Below, one piece after another: positions 46,862 through 58,885 of a stretch of DNA of 64,000 bases. Each line of letters starts with the position of its first letter. The stretch's first letter is position 1. The translations under genes were made by a program, and so were the position numbers. The DNA is from Siphonodentalium dalli. Taxonomy: Eukaryota > Mollusca > Scaphopoda > Gadilida > Siphonodentaliidae. Below the pieces are notes generated by a model. That model worked only from the letters and a program-made list of their open reading frames with translations. It was not told the DNA's origin and did not search any database. The DNA lies in contig CP136064.1 of the NCBI GenBank assembly GCA_032622095.1, positions 272,821,614 through 272,885,613 of the forward strand, written 5' to 3'.

Positions 46862-48013
46862 GACACTATCATATGCCTTTATGACCATAATTGAAACCCA
46901 TCAGGGCTCATCGAGTGTCTTTTGATCAATTATTATCACATTTCACCAGTTCCAACATGACATGTACAACTTCCCCATCAACAATGTTGTCTAAATTGCC
47001 AAAACTGAGTGCATTTATGATGTTGCTTCATATCTGAGGATACCATGGGGTGTAATTTCATTGATTGCTACCACGCATCAAGGGTCAAAATACAATACAC
47101 ATTTCTCCCGACCAAGGCCTCAGAAAGTGTCTTTTCATCTATTTTTATCATATTTCATGAGTTCCAGCATGGAATGTTCACCTTCACTAGCAAAACTGTT
47201 CCCTAAAATTGCATATGGACTACATATGGACTGTGGATTGATCTCTAGGTACCCAATGGTTGTAATTACATATATTTTAAAAACACATGGAGCTTAAGAC
47301 ATGAAATTTACAATTTTCCTGACCAAATTATGACCTACAATACACTATGAGTTCCCTTTATGTTCATAACTCAGTCATAAGGACTCAGGAAGTGTCTTTT
47401 TATCCATTTTATCACATTTCATGGGTTCCAACATGAAATGTTTACCTTCACTGCCGACATTGTGGCCTACAATTGAAAACTTGAGAACATTTACGCTGTG
47501 TCTAGGCGACCGATGGGGTGTAATTACATTGATTGTTAAAACACATGTAGGATAAAATATGAAATTTACACTTTTCCTGACCAAATTATGGCTTACAATC
47601 TAGTATGAGATGCCGTTGTTGTCATAACTCAAAGTCATCAGAGCTCATTAAGTGTCTTATGATGCATGTTTATCACATTGGATGAGTTCCAACATGAAAT
47701 ATACACTTTCCCTGGCAAGAATGTTGCCTAAAATTGCATAATTGAGTCAATTTATGCTCTAGGTTAATGTCCAGGGACACCACTCCCATGTCCCTTAATT
47801 CATTTTTTACCACAGATGAAGGGTCAAATATGAAATACATATTTCTCCTGACCAAATTATGGGGTACAATGGCACTATGAGATGACTTTATGTTCATAAC
47901 TCAAATATATGAGGGCTCGTGAAGTGTCTTTACATCTATTTTTATCATATTTCATGAGTTCCAGGATGAAATATTCACCTTCACTAGCAATATTGTTGTC
48001 TAAAATTGCAAAC
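46862..48013 (-). repeat. About 265-bp satellite, five units, right arm
   Basis: Mirror image of 44,930-46,080, near identical. Its small open frames are the same as in the left arm with a few residue changes. Confidence 0.8.
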
Positions 48014-49256
48014 GTTTTCTCAAAATATGAGATATTGCGCGAACTGTTAGTGAGCTAATTGATTTTTGTGTCAAATTTGATCCAACATAGACGAAAACAT
48101 TCAATAAATTTGAAGGACTTACTCGAAAACTTTAATTTTATTGTTTTTTTTTTATAAATGTGAGGGTTATTTTCACACTAGCTCTTGGATATTCCTTCTT
48201 ATGTCATCGTTTTTGTTTCAAAGTATTTGTTTTTTGTTGATAATTGACAACCCTGCATTATTTTGATCGAGAATGAAAAACAAAATATTGTATTTTTATG
48301 CATTGGTTCGTTATGGTCCTAATATGAAACATTTTAACTCATATGCTATATTATTTCGGTTAAATACAAGCTATGTTAACATTATTCTAGGAAATATTCA
48401 TTTCTGCATCATTATATTTGCGATGATGAACACATTCACACATTAGACCGAATGGATTCGCACAAAGCCTTCCTTTATTATAAGACTTCGATAGAAATTA
48501 TATACGTTTTCTCAAATTATAAGATTTTGGTCCAAATTTCATTTAAATACTTGATTTTTGCTTCCAACTGTATTTCAAATAGACGAAATATTTCCATTTT
48601 ATTTAAAAACAGACGAAATATTTACAATGCTTATCAAGTAATTACATTGTTCTTCGATATTCGTTGTTAGATTATGGTTTTCTAACGTTTTATGAAGAGT
48701 AGTACTCAAAATTATATATTCCGTTTTTTCTGTCAGTGTAAAGAGGCAACATTCTGCATATGCATATCTTAAAGAGTGCTTATATACTTTAACATTAAAG
48801 TATACATCATAACCCACATATTTGAACACATTACATTCGTGCATATAATGGCATATTGATAAGACACACCGGACCACCATAGATCTTATAGCGTACGTGG
48901 AACTGAATAGTTAACTATAGTAGAGGGCCTTTTTACTTGATTTAACAGTGAAAAGGGCACTTAATGTACATCATAATATAACGCACTAATATGTATTGGA
49001 TTTGCTTTAAGAAACACGGACGTATACATAAATCAGATATGTATACTTAGAACACATTCACTTCGTGTATATACTAAAGTATACCACGTATATAGTCCAC
49101 AAAGACATAGCCCTGCATGTGAAAACTCAGTTTAACTATACATTAAAGAGCGTTTATACGTGATTTACCTGTGAAAATGGAAATTTTTATAGATCATATC
49201 ACATAGAGGTACCGTACTTGCTTTAAGAATATGGACAGTTATAGGCACAATCATAA

Positions 49257-50651
49257 CAACAATGGAGACCGGCGTTCTTACACAGAAATCAGTAATGTAT
49301 GCACTAAAATGGTAACAACAATGAAAATATACACTGTGTGAACTGCCATAGACATCAAAACTATTAAGAATTTATGAGTTATCTCGCTTGTTTAGTTGCG
49401 ATACATAATGCAATAATTTGAGTTACCAACAATAAAACAGTATTGACGCTATATATTCTCCATATACCGACGGTTTTAGACTATATTTCTACTAATAATG
49501 CTATTAAATGAACGACAATTAAGAGAAATGAACTATGAATGCATATATGAAGTCAATATGTATACACGCATCCACATAGCATGCCTTTTCCAGACCAATG
49601 TTTGATACCCCCCGTATAAAATAGAGCGTTTTGAGAAGAATATGTGAAATTAATATGCACATGTGTTCACATAGTAGGTCTTATCGTCATATGAAACTGC
49701 CACGTAGTACATGCTTTGTTTCCTCTGTATAACAGACTAAATGTATAGGATGTACAATACATATAATTGGTGAAAAGAATACATGAAGTAAGTATTTATG
49801 CATTAGTCTACACCATATGGGCTCTTTATTGTCTCCATGTAATGGAGATTTTAGACTAAATTTCTTCTAATAATACTATAAATGAACGATGATAAAGAGA
49901 AATGAACAATTAAAGAATACATCAAGTAAATATGTATAAACGCATCCACATAGTAGGTCTTTTCCAGACCAATGTTTTGATGCCTCTGTATTAACAGAGA
50001 GCTTGGAGTATATATGAATGAACGGTAAGGAATATGTGAAATTAATATAGACATGTGTTCGCATAGTAGCCCTATCGGGGGCATGTTTCCTTAAATGGTA
50101 GCAATAATGAAAATTCACACTGTGTATTACAACCCACTCAAGGCTTCAGAAATATTACTAATTTTTGTGTTGTGATCAGTTGTCTCGCTTGTTTAGCTGC
50201 GATACATGATTCAATAATTTCATTTACCGCCAATAAAGCAGTATTGACTGGTATTGACGCATTATTTTCTCAATATAACGGCGAGTTTAGATTCCTACTA
50301 ATAATGCTATAAATTAACGACAATAAAGAGAAATCGACGATTAAAGAGTACATCGAATAAATGTGTATACACGCCTTCCGCTCGTATGCCTTTTCCAGAC
50401 CAATGGTTGATAACCCCCTACATAATAGAGCGTTTTGATAAGAAAATGTGTCCACATAGTAGGCCTTTCGTGACATGAGACTGTCACTTGGTACAGACTG
50501 TCACTTGGTACATGCTTTGTTTCCTCTGTATAACAGCCTATCTTGATGGGAGTTATAATACATATAATTGATGAAAATAATGCATGAAGTAAGTATTTAT
50601 ACACTAGTCTACATAATATGGGCTCTTTAGTTTCTCCATTTAATGGAGATT
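49257..50651 (-). repeat. About 800-bp tandem duplication, right arm
   Basis: Mirror image of 42,296-43,690 with scattered substitutions. Confidence 0.75.
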
Positions 50652-52984
50652 TTAGAGTAATAATATGAATGAACTATGACTAGAATACATCGAAGAACCA
50701 GACACCAATGCCATACTCCTACCATCCATGGAGCAATTAATATACATGATATAAGACATAAAATACACCAGACATTATCGTGTGCAACCGCTAAGGTATC
50801 ATATGAATGAACCGTCATACACAATGATGTTACAACCAAAACTGCCTTATGGACGAAATACTGGAACTGATTATACATTTGATACCCGACATGTCATTCC
50901 ACTGTATACATGGTCAGTTCGATATCTTGCGAAAGTGACGTGCACCTTTAAGGTATGTGACCAAAATGTGTTGTATTGTATTCTATATGACCATTTCTGC
51001 AGTAAATAACGACACATCATTACTAGTGGGACTATCTGTGAAGCTCTTTGAATTAAATGAGCTTACTATGGTGGACATGGTTAACCAGATACGTTCTTCA
51101 AATAAGAAAATGTTGGGATTTAAAGTGAAGCTTAATTAGCCCTTCAAGCTTTCCAAATCAAGGTTATGGCGTGAAACAACCTGGAGAGAAAGATTTGATT
51201 TAGTTACTAATGTGGGTTCAAATAGAAACACATGGCGAAGGCCATGATTCGAGCCTGTATGGCGCTTCATAGCCCATTAAAGGCGCGCCGATGGGTGTGG
51301 TTAACTTTAATATGTCATGTGTAGGCCAGAAGCCACGAGGAACCCATTGCTGTCCATGTCTGTATCCCATATATACTGCTATATGCAGTCGACCTACCCA
51401 GGACCTCAGTTTCTCCTTTCCTGTATGGCTATTCCAAACCCATTTAGTGCAATGCGTTTGAAAATATACAGAGCGTTATTAAGAAGGATCGCTGATGCGT
51501 ATAATATAACCAATATTTAGTCAAAATTTTAAGAAAACCCATTATTGAAACATTGCGTTTGATATTGTAGGGATTTGACCATATAATGGTTATCAGTGAA
51601 GTGATGACATGTGCACTAAATGACCTCAGTCAGTAAAGGCTAGTTCAGACCATATGAGAACCACACTCACCACCCATGCCTATACCCAAACAAACACCAT
51701 GGCGACAGCGAAACACTACGAAGCTTCTCCCCACACGGACACTGTTGTCTTCCATGGATAATTTCTTATCCCATGTTGAGACCAAATTTCAGCCAAAGGG
51801 ATCCCGTGGTTTCTGAGAAAATTATATTACAATTATGTACGGATGACGGACGAAGAGTGATTGGTTTTAGTTTCCACACAGATGTGTACCAACACGTTTT
51901 GAGACTGATATAGATGAAGTGTCCCTTTTATTATTGTTACGATGTGAAGTTGGCTAGTTCATACCCGTAGTATCAGTTTCACTGGCCAGTGTCACTTAGA
52001 AACAATATTACGGATCATTGTCACATACAAAGGTCTTCAAAGGGAAGTCTATAATATGAGTAATATTTTCGCGGGCTTTTAAAGTTGTATATATATATAT
52101 ATATATATATATAATAGGTGTGGCTTCACATTAGCAAAGATGTCCCAAGGAACATGCACACCATGAAAGGAGGAAATATTAATAATCAAGGATGTATTCT
52201 AAATACAGGGGGAGGGGGTAATTTAATTTGTTACAGTCAATGGAGCGATTAGGAATGAATAAATTATGGAAAACAAGATGTGAAGAGGCCTATATGACAT
52301 CTGTAGAGCGTGCTACCTATATGCCATCTGTAGAGCGTGCTAACGGATTTAGTCATATAAAGAGTAATATCCAAGATGGATGCCTCGTTCAAATTCTATA
52401 GAGCCCATCTGGAGGTGCTACTAAACAAGGATTTTTTTCAAAAACTTGGAGATGAAAGTGGATATTCGAAGATTATGAGGGATTAGAAGTTGTAAGAAAA
52501 AGAAGAGCGAATAAAAACAGGAGGTGGTAGATAAAAAAGAGGGATAAAAAAAAGATAACAAAGAAAAAATTATAAATAAATAGAGGATATCCACCCTTTT
52601 TCAGTGGATATGGGTTATATCTCATGAGTGATGACAAAACATTGAATTTCCACGATATGATCAAATAATAAGCATGTGATACAACGTTTAGCCGATGGGT
52701 GTGGAGTCAGCCGGTAGGTTTCACGAGGGATTGCGTCAGATTCCAATGACTCAGGCGTTGCGCCGGAAGTAGGGATTGCGCCAGATTCGAATGACTCAGG
52801 CATTGCGCCAGAAGTAGTGATTGCGTCAGATTCGAATGACAGGCATTGCAGGAGGCAGTGTTTCTTATGGGCTGGATCTTATTCTAGGGTTTAGGAGACG
52901 TGTGTAGACCACTCAATATCCCCTCAGGTGTAGTGTGGAACCCTTAGAAGTGGCAGTGGGTTAGATATATTTAAAGACAGTTAA

Positions 52985-53305
52985 TTTTAATTTAATTTTA
53001 AATTATTTTTGAATTTTAGAAAAAGTTGAAGTTTTTTAAGTTTTTCATATTTTTTTAATTTATGAATTTTTTTCTGTTTTTCATTTTTGTTTCTTTTTGA
53101 AAAGTTTTTTAAGTTTTTTGAAATTTTTGAGTATTTTGAAGTTTTTAAACTTTTTTGAAATTTTTTTAGATTTTTGAAGTTTTTGAAATTTTAGAAATTT
53201 TTGAAGTTTTTGAAATTTTTGAAGTTTTTGAAATTTTTGAAATTTTTGAAGTTTTTGAAGTTTTTGAAATTTTTGAAGTTTTGAATTTTTTGAAGTTTTC
53301 AATGC
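52985..53305 (-). repeat. T-rich low-complexity tract, right arm
   Basis: Mirror image of the A-rich tract at 39,640-39,960, with small length and base differences. Confidence 0.85.
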
Positions 53306-53529
53306 GAGTGTCACTTTAACATTATCCCATTGGATATAACCAACGGGTCATGTCCGGACATGCACAACCGGCATACAAATAGACCATGATGCAATGCGTG
53401 GGCGGAGAATATAGGTCAAACACCAACGGTAGTACTGCAGAGAATGTAGGTCAAACTGTCTAGACGGGAGTACTGCAGAGAATAGAGTTATCGTTCCTGA
53501 AATGGCCCCAAACGGGGGCCTTATCATCA

Positions 53530-53535
53530 AATATG
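53530..53535 (+). repeat. Target site duplication AATATG, right
   Basis: Identical to 39,411-39,416 and directly abutting the CCTTATCATCA end of the palindrome. Confidence 0.7.
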
Positions 53536-53860
53536 CTTCCGTCGGACCGTATTTTTAACGGTCAAATGTTGGAAGCGATGTTGCTACGGCGGTATAGTTT
53601 TCAACAGTGTACATTGCCGTCGATACTTTGTTCACTAGCGGTTGACATCGATGCTCTTGTGAATTATGCTGGCGCGTGTATCCTCTTGTATCAGTACATG
53701 AATCAGTGCTTTGATAGTCACATCATAGTATACTACATATTTGACTTTCCCATGAATCAGAACTATCAAGGATAGTTCTGTCATTCTGTCATTTATCGAG
53801 CCATGAGTAGGGGTGTGTGAACTACATTCGGGCTCTTCCTTGATACTAACGGTGGGGCTG
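53536..53860 (-). repeat. Diverged 1.65-kb repeat family sequence, right flank of the palindrome
   Basis: It begins with an end-block copy (aacggtcaaatgttgg, agcgatgttg) that continues the left flank. It then carries ggttgacatcgatgctcttg and gtatcctc, the reverse complement of the start region of the tandem units (gaggatacagg ... gcttcgatgtcaacc). Confidence 0.65.
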
Positions 53861-53954
53861 CACTTAACTAGTCACTCACGTGACCATTTGACAAAAGTAT
53901 ATATGTCTGTGTGTATTATTTCTGCGGCGAGGGTATGGTTCCAACATTCAACAA

Positions 53955-54960
53955 AATTGGACCTACCATTTTCGCCAAATCCAAACGGGCTAATGAAAGA
54001 GCAAGGTAATACCGTAGCAGGTACGTCGGCATACTGTGTGTACGCCCCCAATGTTTGACCGCTGTACTCTAAAAGCAGCCTGCCCAACGGAGTGTGCGAG
54101 TCGGTGTGGGTTGAGACTTTTGAAAAATTCCACCGAAAATCGTGAGGGGGCAAAATTCAAACAAAGAGATACAATTGCTTTACTAGTGCATCTGATGGGT
54201 AGTGTTCACGCGCATCTAGAGTGCGATCTTCTAATTTTCAGAGGGAACGGTTTACGCATGACAACGCTATATAACATAAATACGTTTATTTAAGTAGTCT
54301 ATCACTAACCTAGTTTTACCCCCAAATCCAAACGGACTAACGAAGGAGCGAGTTTAATGAAGGAGCTCATAAGTCGGTATACTGCAGGTACGCCTACAAA
54401 ATTTGACCATTCTACTATATATGCAACCTGCTCAACGAAGAGCATGCATCGGTGGGTTCAGACTTGGCAAATTCCACCGAAAATCAAATGGGGAAAATTA
54501 CTCCAAAAATCAAACATTGAGATAAAAACTGTTTGACGAGTGGATGTGCTTAGCATGATCCACGCGCAACTTCAGTGCGATTTTCAAAGTTTTAGAGTGG
54601 ACGGTTTACTCCTGGCAGCGTGTAACCTTATTAACGGGTGATATATATTACTCAAATTCAAAACGAATCTTCTTGACGCCAAATTCAAACGGGCTTATCA
54701 AGGTACAAGGCTAATACATGAGCAGGTACATCGATATACCGTAGGTACGCCCCAAAGTGTAAACGCTCTACTATGAAAGCAACCTCCCCAAATATTAAGA
54801 CGTTGGCAAAACTCCACCTAAACTCGTAAAAGGGACAAAATGAAAAATCGCGAATGAATCTAGTGTTTTATGTTTTGAACACTGCATGTGTTTGGTAGTA
54901 TATACGGACAACATTAGTGTGATTTTCCAAGTTTCAGAGCGGACGAGTAGGCACTCAGCT
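53955..54960 (+). repeat. About 350-bp satellite, three units
   Basis: Units are anchored by ccaaatccaaacgggctaa at about 53,976, 54,322 and 54,676 (periods 346 and 354). Each goes on to ggta-gcc-ca-a-tttgacc, aaattccaccgaaaatc and gtgcgattttc. The units are well diverged. Non-coding. Confidence 0.8.
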
Positions 54961-55245
54961 AGCGTTATCGAGTTATCTCTCGATTACATTTAACGCTAAC
55001 GACTCGGTGTAGCGGTGCCGTACTGACATACATATAGTATTAATTAACTAAGCGGTCTTTCCTCCGAATTAAGATAGTTATGGTACATTAATATTCTGTA
55101 TACCCTTTTGATCTACATGTAGATTACTATAAAATCAGATACGCCACATTTTGTGACCGTTGAAGAGGATTTGGGGGGCACGGGGAGGTGTTGTAATTAG
55201 TCCTAATAGGTCTACATAACAGAACTGAACGTTAAATTTGTCTGG

Positions 55246-55318
55246 GGTCAACCGTGGCTCAGTTAGCCAGTACCATTATGCATTAGACTCGCATTAACCA
55301 TCCACACTGGGTCGAACC
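55246..55318 (+). repeat. tRNA-like sequence (SINE head or tRNA pseudogene)
   Basis: 73 bp with box A-like tggctcagttag (about 55,255) and box B-like gggtcgaacc at the end, in tRNA-like spacing. I cannot form a good acceptor stem, so it is more likely a SINE remnant than a functional tRNA. Confidence 0.4.
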
Positions 55319-55524
55319 AAAATGACATGAACAGGAATATATATCTTATTTAGAAATGTCAGTTCAAGTCCACCATCAGATCACAAAGCACCAGTATGCA
55401 TTCACATGAAAAGGGGCACACCTATACACAGAACACACACATGGAATGCGATACCATGGAAGTATATCTGAAATTATAAAAATAATGTAAAATTTGTTAG
55501 GCCAATGCATTATCTTAAATATGC

Positions 55525-55620
55525 GAGGGGACCTATGATCGACTCGCATATATAAGAGAATGCATTGGCAAAGGGTTTTCGCCACAAATCAGGAAGCTTC
55601 AGTCAAGAAATGGTTAACCG
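55525..55620 (+). repeat. Dispersed repeat copy (pair with 9.7 kb)
   Basis: cctatgatcgactcgcata, ggttttcgcca, tcaggaagcttcagtca and gaaatggttaa match the copy at 9,725-9,825. Confidence 0.55.
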
Positions 55621-56039
55621 GTTGGACAGTTTGGGAAATTATAACGCAAGGGATGCAAATGGCGTTTTCGAGAGTTAGGGTATTTGGTCAGTAAGGGAGA
55701 GTGCAATTATAAGTTATATATACCACAACAAAGACCCCATAGCCGCGTAACTTTTACCATCTAACATCGAGGCGTAGAGTGGTATTTGTAGTTTAACCAA
55801 TACAGGTAAGTGGGGCCTACCAAGGTAACACATAAACCCAGGTAAACGAAAATCTCATCTAGCCCTCCGGAGTGACAATAACAAGTCAGAATGGAGCACT
55901 GGCTGACGGACCTTACGGCCTTTCCATTTGTCAACATAAGTAGAGTGAATTATTTCCCATTTAAAAACATGAGTATTAAAGTTGATACGAAAACAACTAA
56001 ACATAATCACAGATTAATCTCTTACTACTATTAAATTAA

Positions 56040-57545
56040 AAAAATGGACAGTCATACACTGTTAAAAAAAATGTCTTCGTTTCAACGGTCTGAGACCGCG
56101 CAACATCGCTGCCAACTTTTGACCGTTAAACATACGGCCAGTCCGTAGATTGTTCCACGGTATAATACCGTCGCTTTAACGGTCTGAGACCGCGCAACAT
56201 CGCTGCCAACATTTGACCGTTAAACAACGGTCAGGCTGTAGCATGTTGTGCGGTATAAAATCGTTAAAGTAACTGTCAGACCGTTGTATTTTTTACGGTT
56301 CAACACCCTTTAATTAATATCAAGACGGTAACTAATAAAGGTCAGACCAATGGTATTTTTCATGGGTCAACACCAATGTTTTGCTCTGTATTTTCTAATG
56401 TACCATAGAATTAGCCAGGTTCATGGTGACAATGTGATTCCCGGTAGGCATTACGATTCATATGTTTTTGAATGGTCGAAACTAGTATTATTCGGAACTG
56501 AACAATACATCTTAGTTCTTATATTACGATCATAGTTTAGATGAAATGTAAATGTAAATATTTATTGAGCTATTAAGCGCAAAATATTGCAATAATATCA
56601 CAAGCGACATTCTTATAAGCGTTTCCACTTGCAATATTATTGCGATATTGGGCGCGAAAATAGTGCGCTTAGTATACCACTTGTTTTGACTGGTACTGTA
56701 TATCAATAACAGCTAGTTGGGACTGGAACCTCCAAGACAACAGCAGATACCATAATAACTGTGCGCGATGACTTGGTGACAACGTTCTACTGTAGTCGAA
56801 CATTTAAAGCATGATGCTGCTTGATGCATCAAACTGTATCCTGGTATCACGACACAAACTTAGTATCGATATCATTGAGTCAGCCATGTAGTTTGATAAG
56901 AACATCCAACCAATTATAGTGTACTGCAATGTACTCTCGGTAAATTGTCGTAATAACTTGACGATAACATGGCGAATGATGACAATGTCTCATATCCACA
57001 CGTTTCAATGAAAATTGATGAACACGGGATGAGTTTGTCCGTGTAACGGTAAAGTTGGAATTGTAGATATGTGATCATCCGTCACTTCGATGCCTAATTT
57101 CAAAGTTTACGGTGTTGTTGATGTGAAGCTCTTGTGAATTACACTGGTGCACACAGTACATGTATATCCCCTCTTGTAAATGTACATGCATTTGCTTTGA
57201 AACAATCAGATTCCGAACACTGTCAGTGTCAACTGCATTTTCAACATTCTAAATTACTCGTTGAGTTGTTGTTGTTATTATTGTCACTATTGGTTGACAT
57301 CGAAGCTAGTGTTAATTGTACCTGTATCCTCAGCGTCAGTAAATGTGCCAGTGTTTTGATACTAAGTCACAATACTGCAATTTCCAACATCAGCACTGCG
57401 TCGAATGAAGTCAAGACCCCGGAACGTGCCATGAATCTCTGCTCTCTAAGTCAAATTTAGTGTCAATGATTAAGCCGGTGTTCGCATAATTGAAACGTGT
57501 CCGGTTATATACGGAACCGAAATCAGACCGTCTTAAGGACTTTAC
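56040..57545 (-). repeat. Inverted full-length copy of the 1.65-kb repeat
   Basis: The reverse complement follows the tandem unit from its end block (two tandem aacatcgctgccaac blocks at 56,100 and 56,195) back to the unit start near 57,420, and then through the leading segment (ccggttat, 57,500). It is more diverged from the tandem units than they are from each other. Confidence 0.85.
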
Positions 57546-57548
57546 TAA

Positions 57549-58466
57549 CCCAATTTCCTCTAAATTTGATGGAGTCAAAATAAAGGTTTATGTTCACCTT
57601 TGTTAGTAATCACAGTAACCAGACACATAAATGCAACATTTTGAGAGTATTATTCATGGTGGAATATGTTAGAAATAATAAATGTGAAATTTATAGAGGT
57701 TTTTAAAATCTATTTTTTCGAACCAAAAATCAATACACACAAAGTCCACATCAAAAAAGAAATATGGCAATGTGTACTGAACACTGAAGAATGATGAACA
57801 ATAAAATAATATTCATATTTATCAAGCATTCTTTGATAAAATTACAAAGAACCAATTGTTTACAAATAATTGAGTTACTTTCCTGACGTCGCTTGTAGTG
57901 AGGTGGCTGTTAAATGTTAATATATGTGGACAGTGGTGTGTCTTGAATCTCTTGACAAAAGAACTGTGTAATCCCCAATCGGGGTACCACATAGCCCAGA
58001 AACTAGGTCACCAATCAGCCTGAATCAGGATATAGTATGCTCATGGTTCAGCACTGGCTGGTCATAATCCCAGCTGGCTTGAGTGAACATTATCTTGACC
58101 CATCAAATTCAGTTCCCAAATAGCCTTTCTGAGCAATGAAATCTACCATTTGTAAACTGCTTCCAAGCGAAAACTCTTAATGAAACTGAAGAAATGTGCG
58201 TATATCTTTATTGTTCATCATTCTTCACAGTTTTATGTACACATTGCCATATTTTGTTGTTATATATGATATTTGTGTTTGTTGAATTTGGGTTCGAAAA
58301 AATAGATTTTAAAAACTTATACAAATATTTCATTTTGAATTTCTAACATAATCTACCATGAATAATACTCTTAAAATGTTGCATCCATGTGTTTGGTTAC
58401 TGTAATTACTAATAAAAGTGAACATAAACCTTTATTTTGGACTCCATTAAATTTGGGGAAAATTGG
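57549..58466. mobile_element. 0.92-kb foldback element inserted in the inverted repeat copy
   Basis: Arms of about 260 bp (57,549-57,815 and 58,205-58,466) are inverted copies sharing ggagtcaaaataaaggttta / taaacctttattttggactc, agagtattattcatgg, and catcattctt blocks. On both sides the 1.65-kb repeat family continues, so this element interrupts it. No coding content. Confidence 0.75.
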
Positions 58467-58802
58467 CCGCGCATAAAATTGACAAATTAATAATAAAGTG
58501 AATTTTCACAGTCACGTAACCGATCGTCCTTAATGTAATTAGAATAGATTGCTAAAAGACACCCGACTTGATAATAACGTAATTACGTACTTAGGATTAG
58601 ACGGACCGAATGAATGCTGGATCATTGTATTGAATAGAAACAATTAATACTACACATTAAATATCAGCAGAGTCAGATTCAGTCATATGGTATGGAGTCA
58701 TTGCCGTAAATAATATGGTCGCCGATAAATATACTATTTTACGTCATAACTTAGATTCACGAAAATATTTAATTTAGTCAATTTTCATGGGCACATAAAA
58801 TA
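58467..58802 (-). repeat. Continuation of the inverted 1.65-kb repeat copy
   Basis: The reverse complement matches 33,880-34,060 (tcatgggcacataaaataac, aatatggtcgcc, gcagagtcag), the leading segment of the family. Confidence 0.65.
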
Positions 58803-58885
58803 ACGGCGTGGGGCCGTCAAACTGATGGAACGGTGTGGGGCCGTCGATTATGACGGTGGGGCCGTCGATTATGACGGTGAGACAC
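58803..58885 (+). repeat. Short GC-rich tandem repeat
   Basis: Three to four units of about 21-25 bp containing ggtggggccgtcgattatga. It directly abuts the repeat copy. Confidence 0.7.

Larger units (their letters stand above)
39417..53529. mobile_element. Giant 14.1-kb palindromic (foldback) element
   Basis: Two inverted arms, 39,417-46,456 and 46,485-53,529, pair along their whole length around a 28-bp spacer (46,457-46,484, rich in C and G). Positions in one arm map to the other by a sum of 92,941 to 92,950, so only a few small indels separate them, and substitutions are sparse. The ends read TGATGATAAGGCCCCCG and its complement, flanked by AATATG on both sides. The first 25 bases contain their own small palindrome (ggcccc-cgtttg-gggcc). 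Arms hold low-complexity tracts and internal tandem repeats but no gene I can name: no integrase, transposase, polymerase or reverse transcriptase motif. By structure it is a non-autonomous foldback element or an unknown class of large inverted-repeat transposon. Confidence 0.85.

Noticed and set aside
39417-53529. Palindrome as a missed-adapter or hairpin read artefact
   Set aside because: The arms differ by substitutions, small indels and microsatellite length, the flanks are not mirrored, and a direct 6-bp repeat borders the whole. Confirmation with independent long reads would still be wise.
39417-53529. Integrated large DNA virus or Polinton with genes
   Set aside because: No polymerase B, integrase, packaging ATPase, protease or capsid motif could be read in the arms; open frames are short and mostly repeat-derived.
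55246-55318. Functional tRNA gene
   Set aside because: Promoter-like boxes are present but I could not form a convincing acceptor stem, so I list it only as tRNA-like.
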